From positions 62,001-126,000 of the forward strand of contig CAXBML010000002.1 of assembly GCA_963976875.1 (NCBI GenBank): DNA of 64,000 nt, in the 5' to 3' direction. The stretch comes from Berkiella_A sp963976875. Its GTDB lineage: Bacteria; Pseudomonadota; Gammaproteobacteria; Berkiellales; Berkiellaceae. This document shows, piece by piece, positions 37,846 to 45,110 of this stretch. How positions within the stretch are numbered: the stretch's first letter is position 1; the number at the start of each line of letters is the position of its first letter. The notes below the pieces were generated by a model. It did not search any database and was not told the DNA's origin. It saw only the letters and a program-made list of their open reading frames with translations. Position numbers and translations under genes: made by a program.

Positions 37846-38644
37846 GTGGTGGGCACTGGTTCAGCAAGACTATATTATTCGTGCATTTTTAGTGGGGATT
37901 GGCGTTAGTTTGATGAGTGGCCCCTTGGGCGTATTTGTCATATGGCAAAGGTTGGCATTTTTTGGTGATACGTTAGCGCATTCTGGCTTGCTAGGGGTAA
38001 CCATTGCATTGGCTTTTCATGCCCATTTAATGATAGGCGTCGCTTGTGTCGCGATTGTGATAGCGCTATTACTATTGACCCTCAGAGAGAAGCTTCCTTT
38101 TTCATATGATGCCATTTTAGGCATATTATCTCCCACAATTTTGGCGGTAGGTTTGATTGCCTTGAGTAGTTTAGAGGGTATTAAAGTTGACGTATTAGGC
38201 TTTTTAATTGGGGATATCTTAGCTGTTGATTGGTGGGATATCGCGAGTGTTTTTGCTGTCTCTGGTATTGGTTTTTTAATTTTAATGCGAATTTGGTCGC
38301 CCCTTATTCGGTGCGCTATTGATCAAGATTTAGCCGCTGTAGAAGGTGTAAAGGTCAAGAAGGTCCAATTTTATTTTGTGGTGTTATTGGCCTTATTTAT
38401 TGCTTTAGCCGTTAAAATAGTTGGGGTTTTGCTGATTACCGCGTTTTTAATTATTCCTGCTGCGACTAGCCGGTTTCTGGCGCGCTCACCCGAGCAGATG
38501 GCCGCCGGTGCATGTTTGGTCGGAGCCGTGGGGACTTTCCTTGGGATTAACAGCGCTATTTTTGCAGATTGGCCAGTGGGGCCAGCTATAGTTGTTAGTT
38601 TAGCTGGTATCTTTACGTTATTTAGTGTTTTTCGCCGAGGCTAA
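37838..38644 (+). CDS. znuB: zinc ABC transporter permease ZnuB
   Basis: Membrane channel of the zinc importer, 268 residues with about eight helices. It has the family block RLAFFGDTLAHSGLLGV and the later VKIVGVLLITAFLIIPAAT. Translationally coupled to znuC (8-base overlap). It is the last core-type gene before the accessory island. Confidence 0.95.
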   Translation: MSEWWALVQQDYIIRAFLVGIGVSLMSGPLGVFVIWQRLAFFGDTLAHSGLLGVTIALAFHAHLMIGVACVAIVIALLLLTLREKLPFSYDAILGILSPTILAVGLIALSSLEGIKVDVLGFLIGDILAVDWWDIASVFAVSGIGFLILMRIWSPLIRCAIDQDLAAVEGVKVKKVQFYFVVLLALFIALAVKIVGVLLITAFLIIPAATSRFLARSPEQMAAGACLVGAVGTFLGINSAIFADWPVGPAIVVSLAGIFTLFSVFRRG

Positions 38645-38737
38645 AGACAACAACTCGTATTTTCTTTGCATTCGATAATTTGCCATGGTACTGTCATTAA
38701 TCCAGGTGTTTTAAGTTGGATAGTTCAGGAGATACAG

Positions 38738-40147
38738 GTGTCAGTTGTTCAACTAGTTAATTCTCAGTTTCAGTCTTTTATTAGCCCAGCACAGGGTTTT
38801 TATCAGCAAGTTAAAGAAGATGGGCTGCGTTCAGGGACGTGGAATTATTTTTTTGAAAAGTCTGCTCCTACCACTCGAAATTTCGATGTAGCCTATGTGC
38901 CATTGCAACGTAAAGATGGTGGGCACCTAGTTGATGTGGGATCTTTTATCCCTGAGTACCACGTTATGGCCGAAGCGGGCATGTTGCCTAGACAGATTAA
39001 AGCACAGAAATTTCTAGATGGTTTAGATGATAGCATCACAGATAAAAATGCACTCCTAAAGTTAAAAGAAGAGATGCCTGGTACATATAAAGCCTTGTAT
39101 CACGCTGATGGTACCCCTAAATCTTCTTTCGAATTATCGATAATTCCCTTTTATGAGCACGATAAACTTCAAAGAGTTCTTTCTAAGACTTATAGTTGGC
39201 TAAAAGATCGAGGCTATCCTTGGCCGCACCCGATTTCGAAAATTAGGGTCGGCGATGATTATTTGGCTCGGTTAGAAGAATCTAGTTTAAGTATTAAAAA
39301 TGATAATGATGCACCTAATGCCTATCAGCCAACTTCTGGTATTAGAAGTACAGGAATTCAGTCTGTTTTTTTGAGTGTAAAGAATCAACACCAGCATGCA
39401 ACCGTAAGAGAAAAAGTATTTCACACCGTTGGACCATGGTTAGCCTGGCTGGTGACTTTGACTGCGACACTGTCTGTATTAGGTATTGCCAGCTGGGCAA
39501 TGTTGGCAGCAGCAGCGGTGGGTACTTACATTGCGGTAAACTGTGCCAATCAATTTGACATGTTTGATAAAGCGGAATCGTTCTACAGAGATTTGGGCTG
39601 GATTCTATCCGAGAAATACCCCACTGTTGGCAAATTGAGTCGTACTAATTTAGCGAAGACGGTTGTTAAGGCTGCGGCTTTAAGCTTTATTGCATGGTCG
39701 GCTGGTGTAGCGGCTGGTTCTGCATTGTTAGGCTTGCCTTTCTTGGAATGGGCTCCAGCTGTGGAAGCAGGTTTAGCTGTCTTCTTTGGGACGATTGCTG
39801 CAGTAGGCTCTTTTGTGGGCTTGTCGGGCGCTATGAGATACATTGATGGCTTTAGTATTAGTGATAACCAAATTGATATTAACCCTGAAGAGGCGAAAGG
39901 GCTTAAAGTGGTTGTTGAGTCTGAAACAAAAAGGGCCGAAGCTGTCAGTGCAATGAAGAAAGTTGTGAAGCAGGGGTTAGAGCCTGGTCAAACCGTAGAT
40001 TTAGATGATCTACTATCACCTCAGGGCAGAGCTTTTTTTAGCTTAGAGAGAGGTGATGTCATTATTACTCATAAAGTGAAAGCTTCTAATGACTATAGTG
40101 ATGATGAAGCAGATTTATCATCTACTAAAAAGTTTAAAACACAATAA
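38738..40147 (+). CDS. large multi-TM protein of unknown function, possible secreted effector
   Basis: No family recognised. The start at GTG 38738 is chosen because CAGGAG (38726-38731) lies 6 bases upstream; a TTG at 38666 would add 24 residues without a ribosome site. The 469-residue protein has a soluble N-terminal half (about 1-230) rich in aromatic and charged residues. Two hydrophobic pairs follow (about 235-280 and 312-370) separated by a 30-residue charged loop, then a hydrophilic tail with an acidic patch (NDYSDDEADLSS) ending in Lys/Gln. No signal peptide. Central hydrophobic hairpins between soluble ends, in a host-associated genome next to a SNARE-like gene, suggest a host-membrane protein; that is inference. 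A strong terminator follows. Confidence 0.75.
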   Translation: MSVVQLVNSQFQSFISPAQGFYQQVKEDGLRSGTWNYFFEKSAPTTRNFDVAYVPLQRKDGGHLVDVGSFIPEYHVMAEAGMLPRQIKAQKFLDGLDDSITDKNALLKLKEEMPGTYKALYHADGTPKSSFELSIIPFYEHDKLQRVLSKTYSWLKDRGYPWPHPISKIRVGDDYLARLEESSLSIKNDNDAPNAYQPTSGIRSTGIQSVFLSVKNQHQHATVREKVFHTVGPWLAWLVTLTATLSVLGIASWAMLAAAAVGTYIAVNCANQFDMFDKAESFYRDLGWILSEKYPTVGKLSRTNLAKTVVKAAALSFIAWSAGVAAGSALLGLPFLEWAPAVEAGLAVFFGTIAAVGSFVGLSGAMRYIDGFSISDNQIDINPEEAKGLKVVVESETKRAEAVSAMKKVVKQGLEPGQTVDLDDLLSPQGRAFFSLERGDVIITHKVKASNDYSDDEADLSSTKKFKTQ

Positions 40148-40181
40148 TTTAGTTTAATACCTTTCCCAAATGTCTACCCTA

Positions 40182-40211
40182 CGCCACCGTTTATCGGTGG
40201 CGTTTGCTTTT
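40182..40211 (+). terminator. rho-independent terminator
   Basis: Perfect eight-base stem CGCCACCG/CGGTGGCG with a 5-base loop, followed directly by TTTGCTTTT. It lies 34 bases past the 38738 gene and is the clearest intrinsic terminator in the window. Confidence 0.85.
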
Positions 40212-40278
40212 CTATCTACTTATCCGCTAACTTAGTACTAATGGGGTATACCTGTTAAGTGTTCATGCTATTCCTTTA

Positions 40279-40392
40279 AAGATTAACAGGACAGCCACGT
40301 AAGATTAACAGGACAGCCACGTTAAAGATTAACAGGACAGCCAGGTTAAGTTTCTAAAATGTAAGAAATTTAACGGGACACCCATGTTTAAG
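40279..40392. repeat. REP-like direct repeat array
   Basis: Three near-identical units of AAGATTAACAGGACAGCCAC plus a short variable end start at 40279, 40301 and 40325. A fourth diverged unit is at 40364-40392 (AATTTAACGGGACACCCATG core). Spacing of the first three is 22-24 bases. The core GGACA(G/C)CCA resembles short repeats mobilised with REP-associated tyrosine transposases in other gammaproteobacteria; no such transposase gene is in the window. It fills most of the 302-base gap between the 38738 and 40450 genes together with the terminator. Confidence 0.75.
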
Positions 40393-40449
40393 CATTCTGG
40401 GGAATATATAAATTATTATTTTAAGCTTTTAAATGGATGAGGTATTGGG

Positions 40450-41328
40450 ATGAATTTATACCATTATCATAAAAAAGAGCAGTTTAAAAAAAGGACTCAG
40501 CTATCCGACAAAAGACTTGAACCACAGCATAAAAAGTTATTCAAATACCTATCAGCTATTGCTAAGAAAATTCCATTTTACAGACGGTATAAAAATTTAC
40601 CTTATGCTGCATGGCCTGTTTTAGATTGGAATATTGTATCTGAAAAAAAAGCAGAGTTTGTAAAGCATGGGTTTTGGCGATCGCCTCAACAATTTATTTT
40701 TGAGAGTTCAAATGCGGAATCAAAATTTTTAGCAGGACACCCCTGCCTCAAAAAGAAAAAGAATCAGGCGTGGTACTTAAGTCGAGAAGCTATTTTTGCG
40801 ACAGTTTGTGAGCACGGCAATATACAATTTGAGAAAGACTTATATTATATTGAGCCTGCTTGGACAGATGAGCGGCAAGATCATATGGTGCCACTGGTGT
40901 CTACATTAACCCGTGAAGAAAATCCTTTGGTGCGATATCGAGTGGATGAGTTTTTGTTGCAAAAGCACGAGGTATGTTGCTGTAATAAATCTAGTGGATG
41001 TAGTTATAGGGTAGTGGGGCAAGCAGAAGATATTTTATATGTGCCACATCTTTTTGAAAAAAAATTACTGCCGCTTTATCCTGAGAAAATTGATTTCCTT
41101 ATGAAGCAATTTCCCAGTATTCACAATTATCAAATTGTGCAACAATCAACAGAGATGTGGAAGTTGAGATTGGAAACTAAATGTTTATATAGCCTCACTA
41201 TTGATCTTCCAAATAAGCTTCAGTCTTATTTATTATCCATGCAAATGAGATGCCCCAAAGTCACGCTTGAAAAAATGGTTGGCAAATCTCAAAAACAGGA
41301 CAAAAAAATAATAAAAGCATTTATATAA
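40450..41328 (+). CDS. shortened adenylate-forming-enzyme relative (CapK/PaaK-like), possibly inactive
   Basis: The 292-residue protein resembles phenylacetate-CoA ligase/CapK proteins in pieces. Near the N terminus KKIPFYRRYKNLP plus a WPVLDWNIVSEKK stretch resembles the start of CapK. Further on NPLVRYRVDEFLL, a Cys-rich loop, and YRVVGQAEDIL match the family's PLIRYRxxD ... GRxDD region. The Ser/Thr/Gly-rich ATP loop is missing or degenerate (FESSNAESKF in its place), and the protein is well short of the usual 400-450 residues. Lys-rich at both ends, no signal peptide. The family call is from motif pattern only and needs a profile search. Confidence 0.5.
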   Translation: MNLYHYHKKEQFKKRTQLSDKRLEPQHKKLFKYLSAIAKKIPFYRRYKNLPYAAWPVLDWNIVSEKKAEFVKHGFWRSPQQFIFESSNAESKFLAGHPCLKKKKNQAWYLSREAIFATVCEHGNIQFEKDLYYIEPAWTDERQDHMVPLVSTLTREENPLVRYRVDEFLLQKHEVCCCNKSSGCSYRVVGQAEDILYVPHLFEKKLLPLYPEKIDFLMKQFPSIHNYQIVQQSTEMWKLRLETKCLYSLTIDLPNKLQSYLLSMQMRCPKVTLEKMVGKSQKQDKKIIKAFI

Positions 41329-41366
41329 TACCCAATAATTTAAAAACAGTTGCTAAGGAGAGTGGC

Positions 41367-41978
41367 ATGAACCCAGGACCCAATGGAAGTACCCCCCCAA
41401 CAGAGCAAGATAAGAGTAATCAAGTTAAGCGTTTAAAAGATCAAGTGGCAGATACCACTGAAGTGGTTTTAGATACCATTGATCAATTAGTAGAGCGGGG
41501 TGAAAACTTAGAAGACTTAGTCGATCAAACAGGTCAAACTGAGGACAAGGCGCTAGAGTTTACAGGGAATGCTCGCAAAATGCTGGTTAAAGCCAAATTC
41601 AAAAGTTGGGCTTTATCAGCGGCAATGGTTGGTGGCATTGTTGGTGGATTTTATGGGCTGAGTGTTGGTGCAAGTATCCCTATGTTATTAGCCAGCAGTG
41701 GCATGGTAGGCGCTTTGTTTTATGGGGTCATGTGGATGTGTTCCGGTATTATCCAAAGTGGGATGCGGCTACCATTTTTAGGCTTTTCTTTTCAGCCTGC
41801 AGTACACAAAGATGATTATAAAGAAGCACAAAAACATGGCTTTGATACTGCCCCCAAACTTGATTCATTTTCACCTGTCTTTGTTAGCGGATACCAATTT
41901 CTTACAGATAATTCCGAGATGACAACTGTTAATATATCTGGGAATCCTAATACTGAAAAACGGGCTTTAAAATTATAA
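41367..41978 (+). CDS. R-SNARE-like (VAMP7-type) membrane protein
   Basis: 203 residues, start supported by AAGGAGAG. Residues about 19-78 align without gaps to the R-SNARE motif of eukaryotic VAMP proteins. LVERGENLEDLVDQT matches the VAMP7 pattern (RGExLxLLxDKT), the following A, F and A layer residues are in register, and the central-layer arginine is R44 (41496-41498). A basic linker (KMLVKAKFKSW) leads into two hydrophobic segments (about 82-100 and 102-128), then a soluble C-terminal tail of about 70 residues. Eukaryotic R-SNAREs end after one segment, so the second segment and tail are unusual. No signal peptide. Probable role: exported mimic that pairs with host Q-SNAREs to control vesicle fusion. 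The motif is seen; the role is inferred. Confidence 0.75.
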   Translation: MNPGPNGSTPPTEQDKSNQVKRLKDQVADTTEVVLDTIDQLVERGENLEDLVDQTGQTEDKALEFTGNARKMLVKAKFKSWALSAAMVGGIVGGFYGLSVGASIPMLLASSGMVGALFYGVMWMCSGIIQSGMRLPFLGFSFQPAVHKDDYKEAQKHGFDTAPKLDSFSPVFVSGYQFLTDNSEMTTVNISGNPNTEKRALKL

Positions 41979-41998
41979 TATTAAAAAGTAGGACTATA

Positions 41999-42040
41999 GC
42001 CATATACTCTCATAGCGCGAAAAATTGTAGAGTGTATGGC
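41999..42040 (+). terminator. imperfect hairpin after the SNARE-like gene
   Basis: Twelve-base arms GCCATATACTCT (41999-42010) and AGAGTGTATGGC (42029-42040) with one wobble pair and an 18-base loop. No T-run follows. Possible terminator or mRNA-end structure. Confidence 0.35.
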
Positions 42041-42192
42041 AAGAGGTCGCCAGAATCAAACAAAATGCTAATTCCCTAACTATCTGAAATCACATGTGTT
42101 CTCGCAAGAGCATGTCTATGTATACTAGAGTTTTTCAACATTTAGGTGATACAATTAATTAATAAAACCAATTAGAACATGGGATTAGGGAT

Positions 42193-42957
42193 ATGGCCGA
42201 AGAAGAGATGAAAGATCGCGTTGTTTTTATCACAGGTGGAAACTCAGGTATCGGTCTTGAGACGGCACTATTATTTGCAGAACAGGGTACTCACGTTGTT
42301 ATTTTTTCTCGTCGAGAAAGAGAAAATACGATTGCCCGAACCATGGTTGAAGCCAAAGACGTCAGTTGCTTAACCATTTGTGGCGATGTCTCCATTGAGC
42401 GTGAAGTAGAGTTAGGACTAGAAAAAGTATACGAAAAATTTGGTCGCTTGGATTATGCTTTTAATAATGCTGGTGTAGAGCAAAAACCTAAACTATTGTA
42501 TGAGCAATCAGAAAAAGAATACAACCATATCATGGATGTAAATTTAAAAGGCGTATGGGCGTGTATGAAGCATGAAATTCCGATCATGATGGAAAATGGT
42601 GGCGGTATGATTGTCAATAATTCTTCTGTCACAGGTATTGTTGGTTCGGATCGACTCGCTGCATTTGTCGCGGCAAAACATGCGGTTGTTGGTTTAACTA
42701 AGGCGGCTGCATTAGAGTATGCGTATGCGAATATTAGAGTGAATGCCATATGTCCAGCTGGCGTTGATACACCAATGCTAGACAGAATTATTGGTGAAGA
42801 TCCTCTGACGAGAGATGCCGTGAATGACTATCATCCATTGCATCGTTGTGCAAATCCCAGAGAAATTGCAGAAAGTGTCCTTTGGTTGTGTTCTAATCGC
42901 GCCAGTTTTGTCACGGGCCATGCTTTGGTTATTGATGGTGGCGCATCTATTCGATAG
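42193..42957 (+). CDS. short-chain dehydrogenase/reductase with Tyr-to-Phe change at the active site
   Basis: Classical SDR fold, 254 residues. It has the cofactor motif TGGNSGIG (about 14-21), NNAG (91-94), the structural Asn in MDVNLKG, the catalytic Ser S145 (VNNSSVTG), the catalytic Lys K162, and the C-terminal VTGHALVIDGGASI. The residue four before the Lys, normally the catalytic Tyr, is Phe (F158, codon TTT at 42664-42666), exactly 13 after S145 as in active enzymes. The substrate is unknown. It could be inactive, work by another mechanism, or act as a binding protein. Monocistronic, followed by a hairpin. Confidence 0.88.
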   Translation: MAEEEMKDRVVFITGGNSGIGLETALLFAEQGTHVVIFSRRERENTIARTMVEAKDVSCLTICGDVSIEREVELGLEKVYEKFGRLDYAFNNAGVEQKPKLLYEQSEKEYNHIMDVNLKGVWACMKHEIPIMMENGGGMIVNNSSVTGIVGSDRLAAFVAAKHAVVGLTKAAALEYAYANIRVNAICPAGVDTPMLDRIIGEDPLTRDAVNDYHPLHRCANPREIAESVLWLCSNRASFVTGHALVIDGGASIR

Positions 42958-42963
42958 TAATTT

Positions 42964-43002
42964 TAAACAGAAGTTATCTGTTAATCATCATGCTTCTGTT
43001 TA
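42964..43002. terminator. hairpin after the SDR gene
   Basis: Ten-base arms TAAACAGAAG (42964-42973) and CTTCTGTTTA (42993-43002) with a 19-base loop lie 6 bases past the SDR stop, between convergent genes. Probable bidirectional terminator. Confidence 0.45.
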
Positions 43003-43015
43003 TTGCTATGACCAA

Positions 43016-43681
43016 TCAGTTTTTGGCATAAAAAATATTCAAGTCTTGACGATATTCACTTAGAATGGGCAGCCCTAATGCTAGACGGCGTTCATCAACC
43101 TCAGATTCAGAGCCTTCTAAATTTTTAATAACAAACCGATTGTCATCTTCTTTTTGGGCTTGTGTGCCATATCGCTGTTTGATACCAAATTCATTATATT
43201 TCATTGCAATGCGGTCATAAAGGTACGCATAATGCGAAGCTTTAGCCTCATTTATTTTTGTCATTTGCTCTAGAGCAAATAAGACTTCATGTTGAAAAGG
43301 GGTGTCATGATCTGCATGTTGGGCTATGAGCCATGCATGGGAATCTGCGTTTTGGCCAAATAGGCTAATTTTAGGCCAAAAATGTATAGCTAATATTAGC
43401 TTCAGCCTTTTTGAATTTATTGCATCCTGCTTCGTAATTAAAGTCCATAAATTTAACTCTGGAGAAGTTGAGATATGGTTTCTAAGGTATTGGTCAACGT
43501 CGTTCATTTGTTTCAGTTGATATTTCACACAAGATATGTCATTTAAATCCGAACAAAGTGAGAGCTTTGTATTAAATATGGTGACAGTTTCTTGAATGGT
43601 GTCTAGCTTGTTATTCATGCTCTCAGCAAAGAGGGCAGAAGAAAAAAATAAAGCAAAAATTAAAAATATTACTTTCATCAT
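43016..43681 (-). CDS. exported DUF6624-like protein
   Basis: 221 residues with a clear signal peptide (MMKVIFLIFALFFSSALFAES). The second half contains the pattern typical of the DUF6624 group: HAWLIAQHADHDTPFQHEVL, a short helix, YLYDRIAMKYN and QRYGTQ. The biochemical role of that group is not known to me. Residues 40-60 hold two Cys that could form a disulfide. Predicted periplasmic. It is divergent from the RiPP-like locus that starts at 43804, so they share the upstream spacer. Confidence 0.7.
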   Translation of the reverse strand: MMKVIFLIFALFFSSALFAESMNNKLDTIQETVTIFNTKLSLCSDLNDISCVKYQLKQMNDVDQYLRNHISTSPELNLWTLITKQDAINSKRLKLILAIHFWPKISLFGQNADSHAWLIAQHADHDTPFQHEVLFALEQMTKINEAKASHYAYLYDRIAMKYNEFGIKQRYGTQAQKEDDNRFVIKNLEGSESEVDERRLALGLPILSEYRQDLNIFYAKN

Positions 43682-43730
43682 GATTATTTCAGAGAATTTA
43701 ATTGACCCGTATTATATAACACACTCTTTA

Positions 43731-43757
43731 TTGCGGACAATATACCGATGGTATAAA
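43731..43757 (+). promoter_or_regulatory. candidate promoter for the RiPP-like locus
   Basis: -35 TTGCGG (43731-43736), 15-base spacer, -10 TATAAA (43752-43757), 47 bases before the precursor ATG. The spacer is shorter than ideal. The palindrome CCCCGGGG follows at 43760-43767 and occurs again at 43826-43833 inside the precursor gene, unusual in such AT-rich DNA. Confidence 0.35.
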
Positions 43758-43803
43758 ATCCCCGGGGAATTTATTATTCATTTCATATTATTAGGATGTT
43801 TAT

Positions 43804-44004
43804 ATGAAAAAAATCAAGTCAGATACCCCGGGGCAAGAGCGCGTATTGTCTTATCAATTATCAGAGTATTTCACAGAGTCAGATCTTAAAAATATTTCTG
43901 GTGGTGGCGGGATGAAAAAAGGTTCATCAAATGCAACAGCGAGGGCCACTTTCTCACAGCATGGTGGCGCTGATGCGGAAGCAGATGTTAACTACGATTT
44001 ATAA
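43804..44004 (+). CDS. candidate RiPP (graspetide-like) precursor peptide
   Basis: 66 residues, start at the ATG 43804 after TTAGGA. The N-terminal part ends YFTESDLKNISGGGG, close to the double-glycine leader pattern (LSxxELxxISGG) of exported peptides. The remaining 30 residues (37-66) are Gly/Ala/Thr/Ser-rich in the middle (GSSNATARATFSQHGG) and acidic at the end (ADAEADVNYDL), giving Thr/Ser hydroxyls and Asp/Glu carboxylates of the kind joined by ATP-grasp ligases in graspetides. The ATP-grasp gene begins 9 bases after the stop. The microviridin leader motif is absent. Product structure and cleavage site are inferred. Confidence 0.7.
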   Translation: MKKIKSDTPGQERVLSYQLSEYFTESDLKNISGGGGMKKGSSNATARATFSQHGGADAEADVNYDL

Positions 44005-44013
44005 GCCAATAAA

Positions 44014-44988
44014 ATGTCAAATCATATTTTGATCGTGACGAAGCCTGATGATGAACATGCAAAATGTGTTCATCAGGCACTCTGTGAGCGAGGCCATCAG
44101 AGTTACCTTTGGCAGCCTCAATCTTTCCCTGTCGAGCAGCAGCAAACATTTAGTTTTAAAGACAATAATTTGGTATGGTCAGTAAAAGATAAAGTTTTTG
44201 AGTGGGGAGAAATAGATTTTGATGTAGTATGGCTTAGGCGCCCCAAAGGACCTGTTTTACCTGAGAACCTGCACGTAGGTGATATTGAAAATGTAAAACA
44301 TGAAAACTTATCATTTTATAAATCTTTATGGCCGGTTATTGCACCGAATGCCCGTTGGGTGAATCATTATTATAGCGCAATGGCGGCAAATTCTAATATA
44401 TGGCAACTTAAAGTAGCAATTGAGGTTGGTCTTGAAATCCCTCAGACTATTTTTTCTAATAATCCAGTAGATATCAAACAGTTTATCGCAAGATTTCATG
44501 ACCAAGAGGTCATTTATAAAACATTATATCCCCATGTATGGTTCGAAGATAAAAATTTACGACTGTGCTATTCCAAACCTATCAGTCTAGATGATTTACC
44601 TAGTGATGTTATTCTGCAAAGTATGCCAGGCATATTTCAGACTAAAATCCATAAGAGCTATGAAATAAGAGTGACATATTTAGGCGGAAAAATAATTGCA
44701 GTTAAATTATTATCTCAGATACATGCAAAAGGATTAGATGACTGGAGGAGTATTCCTACAAATGAACTTTCTATAGCGCTTGTACAGTTACCTACAAAAA
44801 TAGAAGAAAAATGTCGGCTCTTGATGACAAAGCTGGGTTTGGTCTTTGGCTGCTTAGATTTTATTGTGTCGCCTAAAGGGGAATATTATTTTTTAGAGGT
44901 AAATGAGCAAGGCCAATTTTTATGGATCAAAGATATAGCCCCTGACATAAAAATGCTAGACCATTTTTGTGATTTTATTTTGTCATAA
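44014..44988 (+). CDS. graspetide-type ATP-grasp ligase (MvdC/MvdD family)
   Basis: 324 residues. The N-terminal domain opens ILIVTKPDDEHAKCVHQAL and has DVVWLRRPKGP. The middle block holds WVNHYYSAMAANSNIWQLKVA and GLEIPQTIFSNNP (each a typical MvdD-like segment). The C-terminal grasp domain has EIRVTYLGGKIIAVKL and FGCLDFIVSP, with metal ligands in FLEVNEQGQFLWI. This pattern is that of ligases forming ester or amide links between side chains of a precursor peptide. It lies 9 bases after a small double-glycine peptide gene, so the pair is probably one biosynthetic unit. No dedicated ABC exporter or C39 peptidase gene is adjacent. Confidence 0.85.
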   Translation: MSNHILIVTKPDDEHAKCVHQALCERGHQSYLWQPQSFPVEQQQTFSFKDNNLVWSVKDKVFEWGEIDFDVVWLRRPKGPVLPENLHVGDIENVKHENLSFYKSLWPVIAPNARWVNHYYSAMAANSNIWQLKVAIEVGLEIPQTIFSNNPVDIKQFIARFHDQEVIYKTLYPHVWFEDKNLRLCYSKPISLDDLPSDVILQSMPGIFQTKIHKSYEIRVTYLGGKIIAVKLLSQIHAKGLDDWRSIPTNELSIALVQLPTKIEEKCRLLMTKLGLVFGCLDFIVSPKGEYYFLEVNEQGQFLWIKDIAPDIKMLDHFCDFILS

Positions 44989-45110
44989 AAGATGGTTGAG
45001 GTTAATTTAGGGAAAGTAAAAAAATAAGCTTTAGCACTGATATAGCCCAGTTGCCTAACTAGATTAAAAATTGTATGTTTAAATTAGGTCTTGTAATAGA
45101 GGAACTGCGA

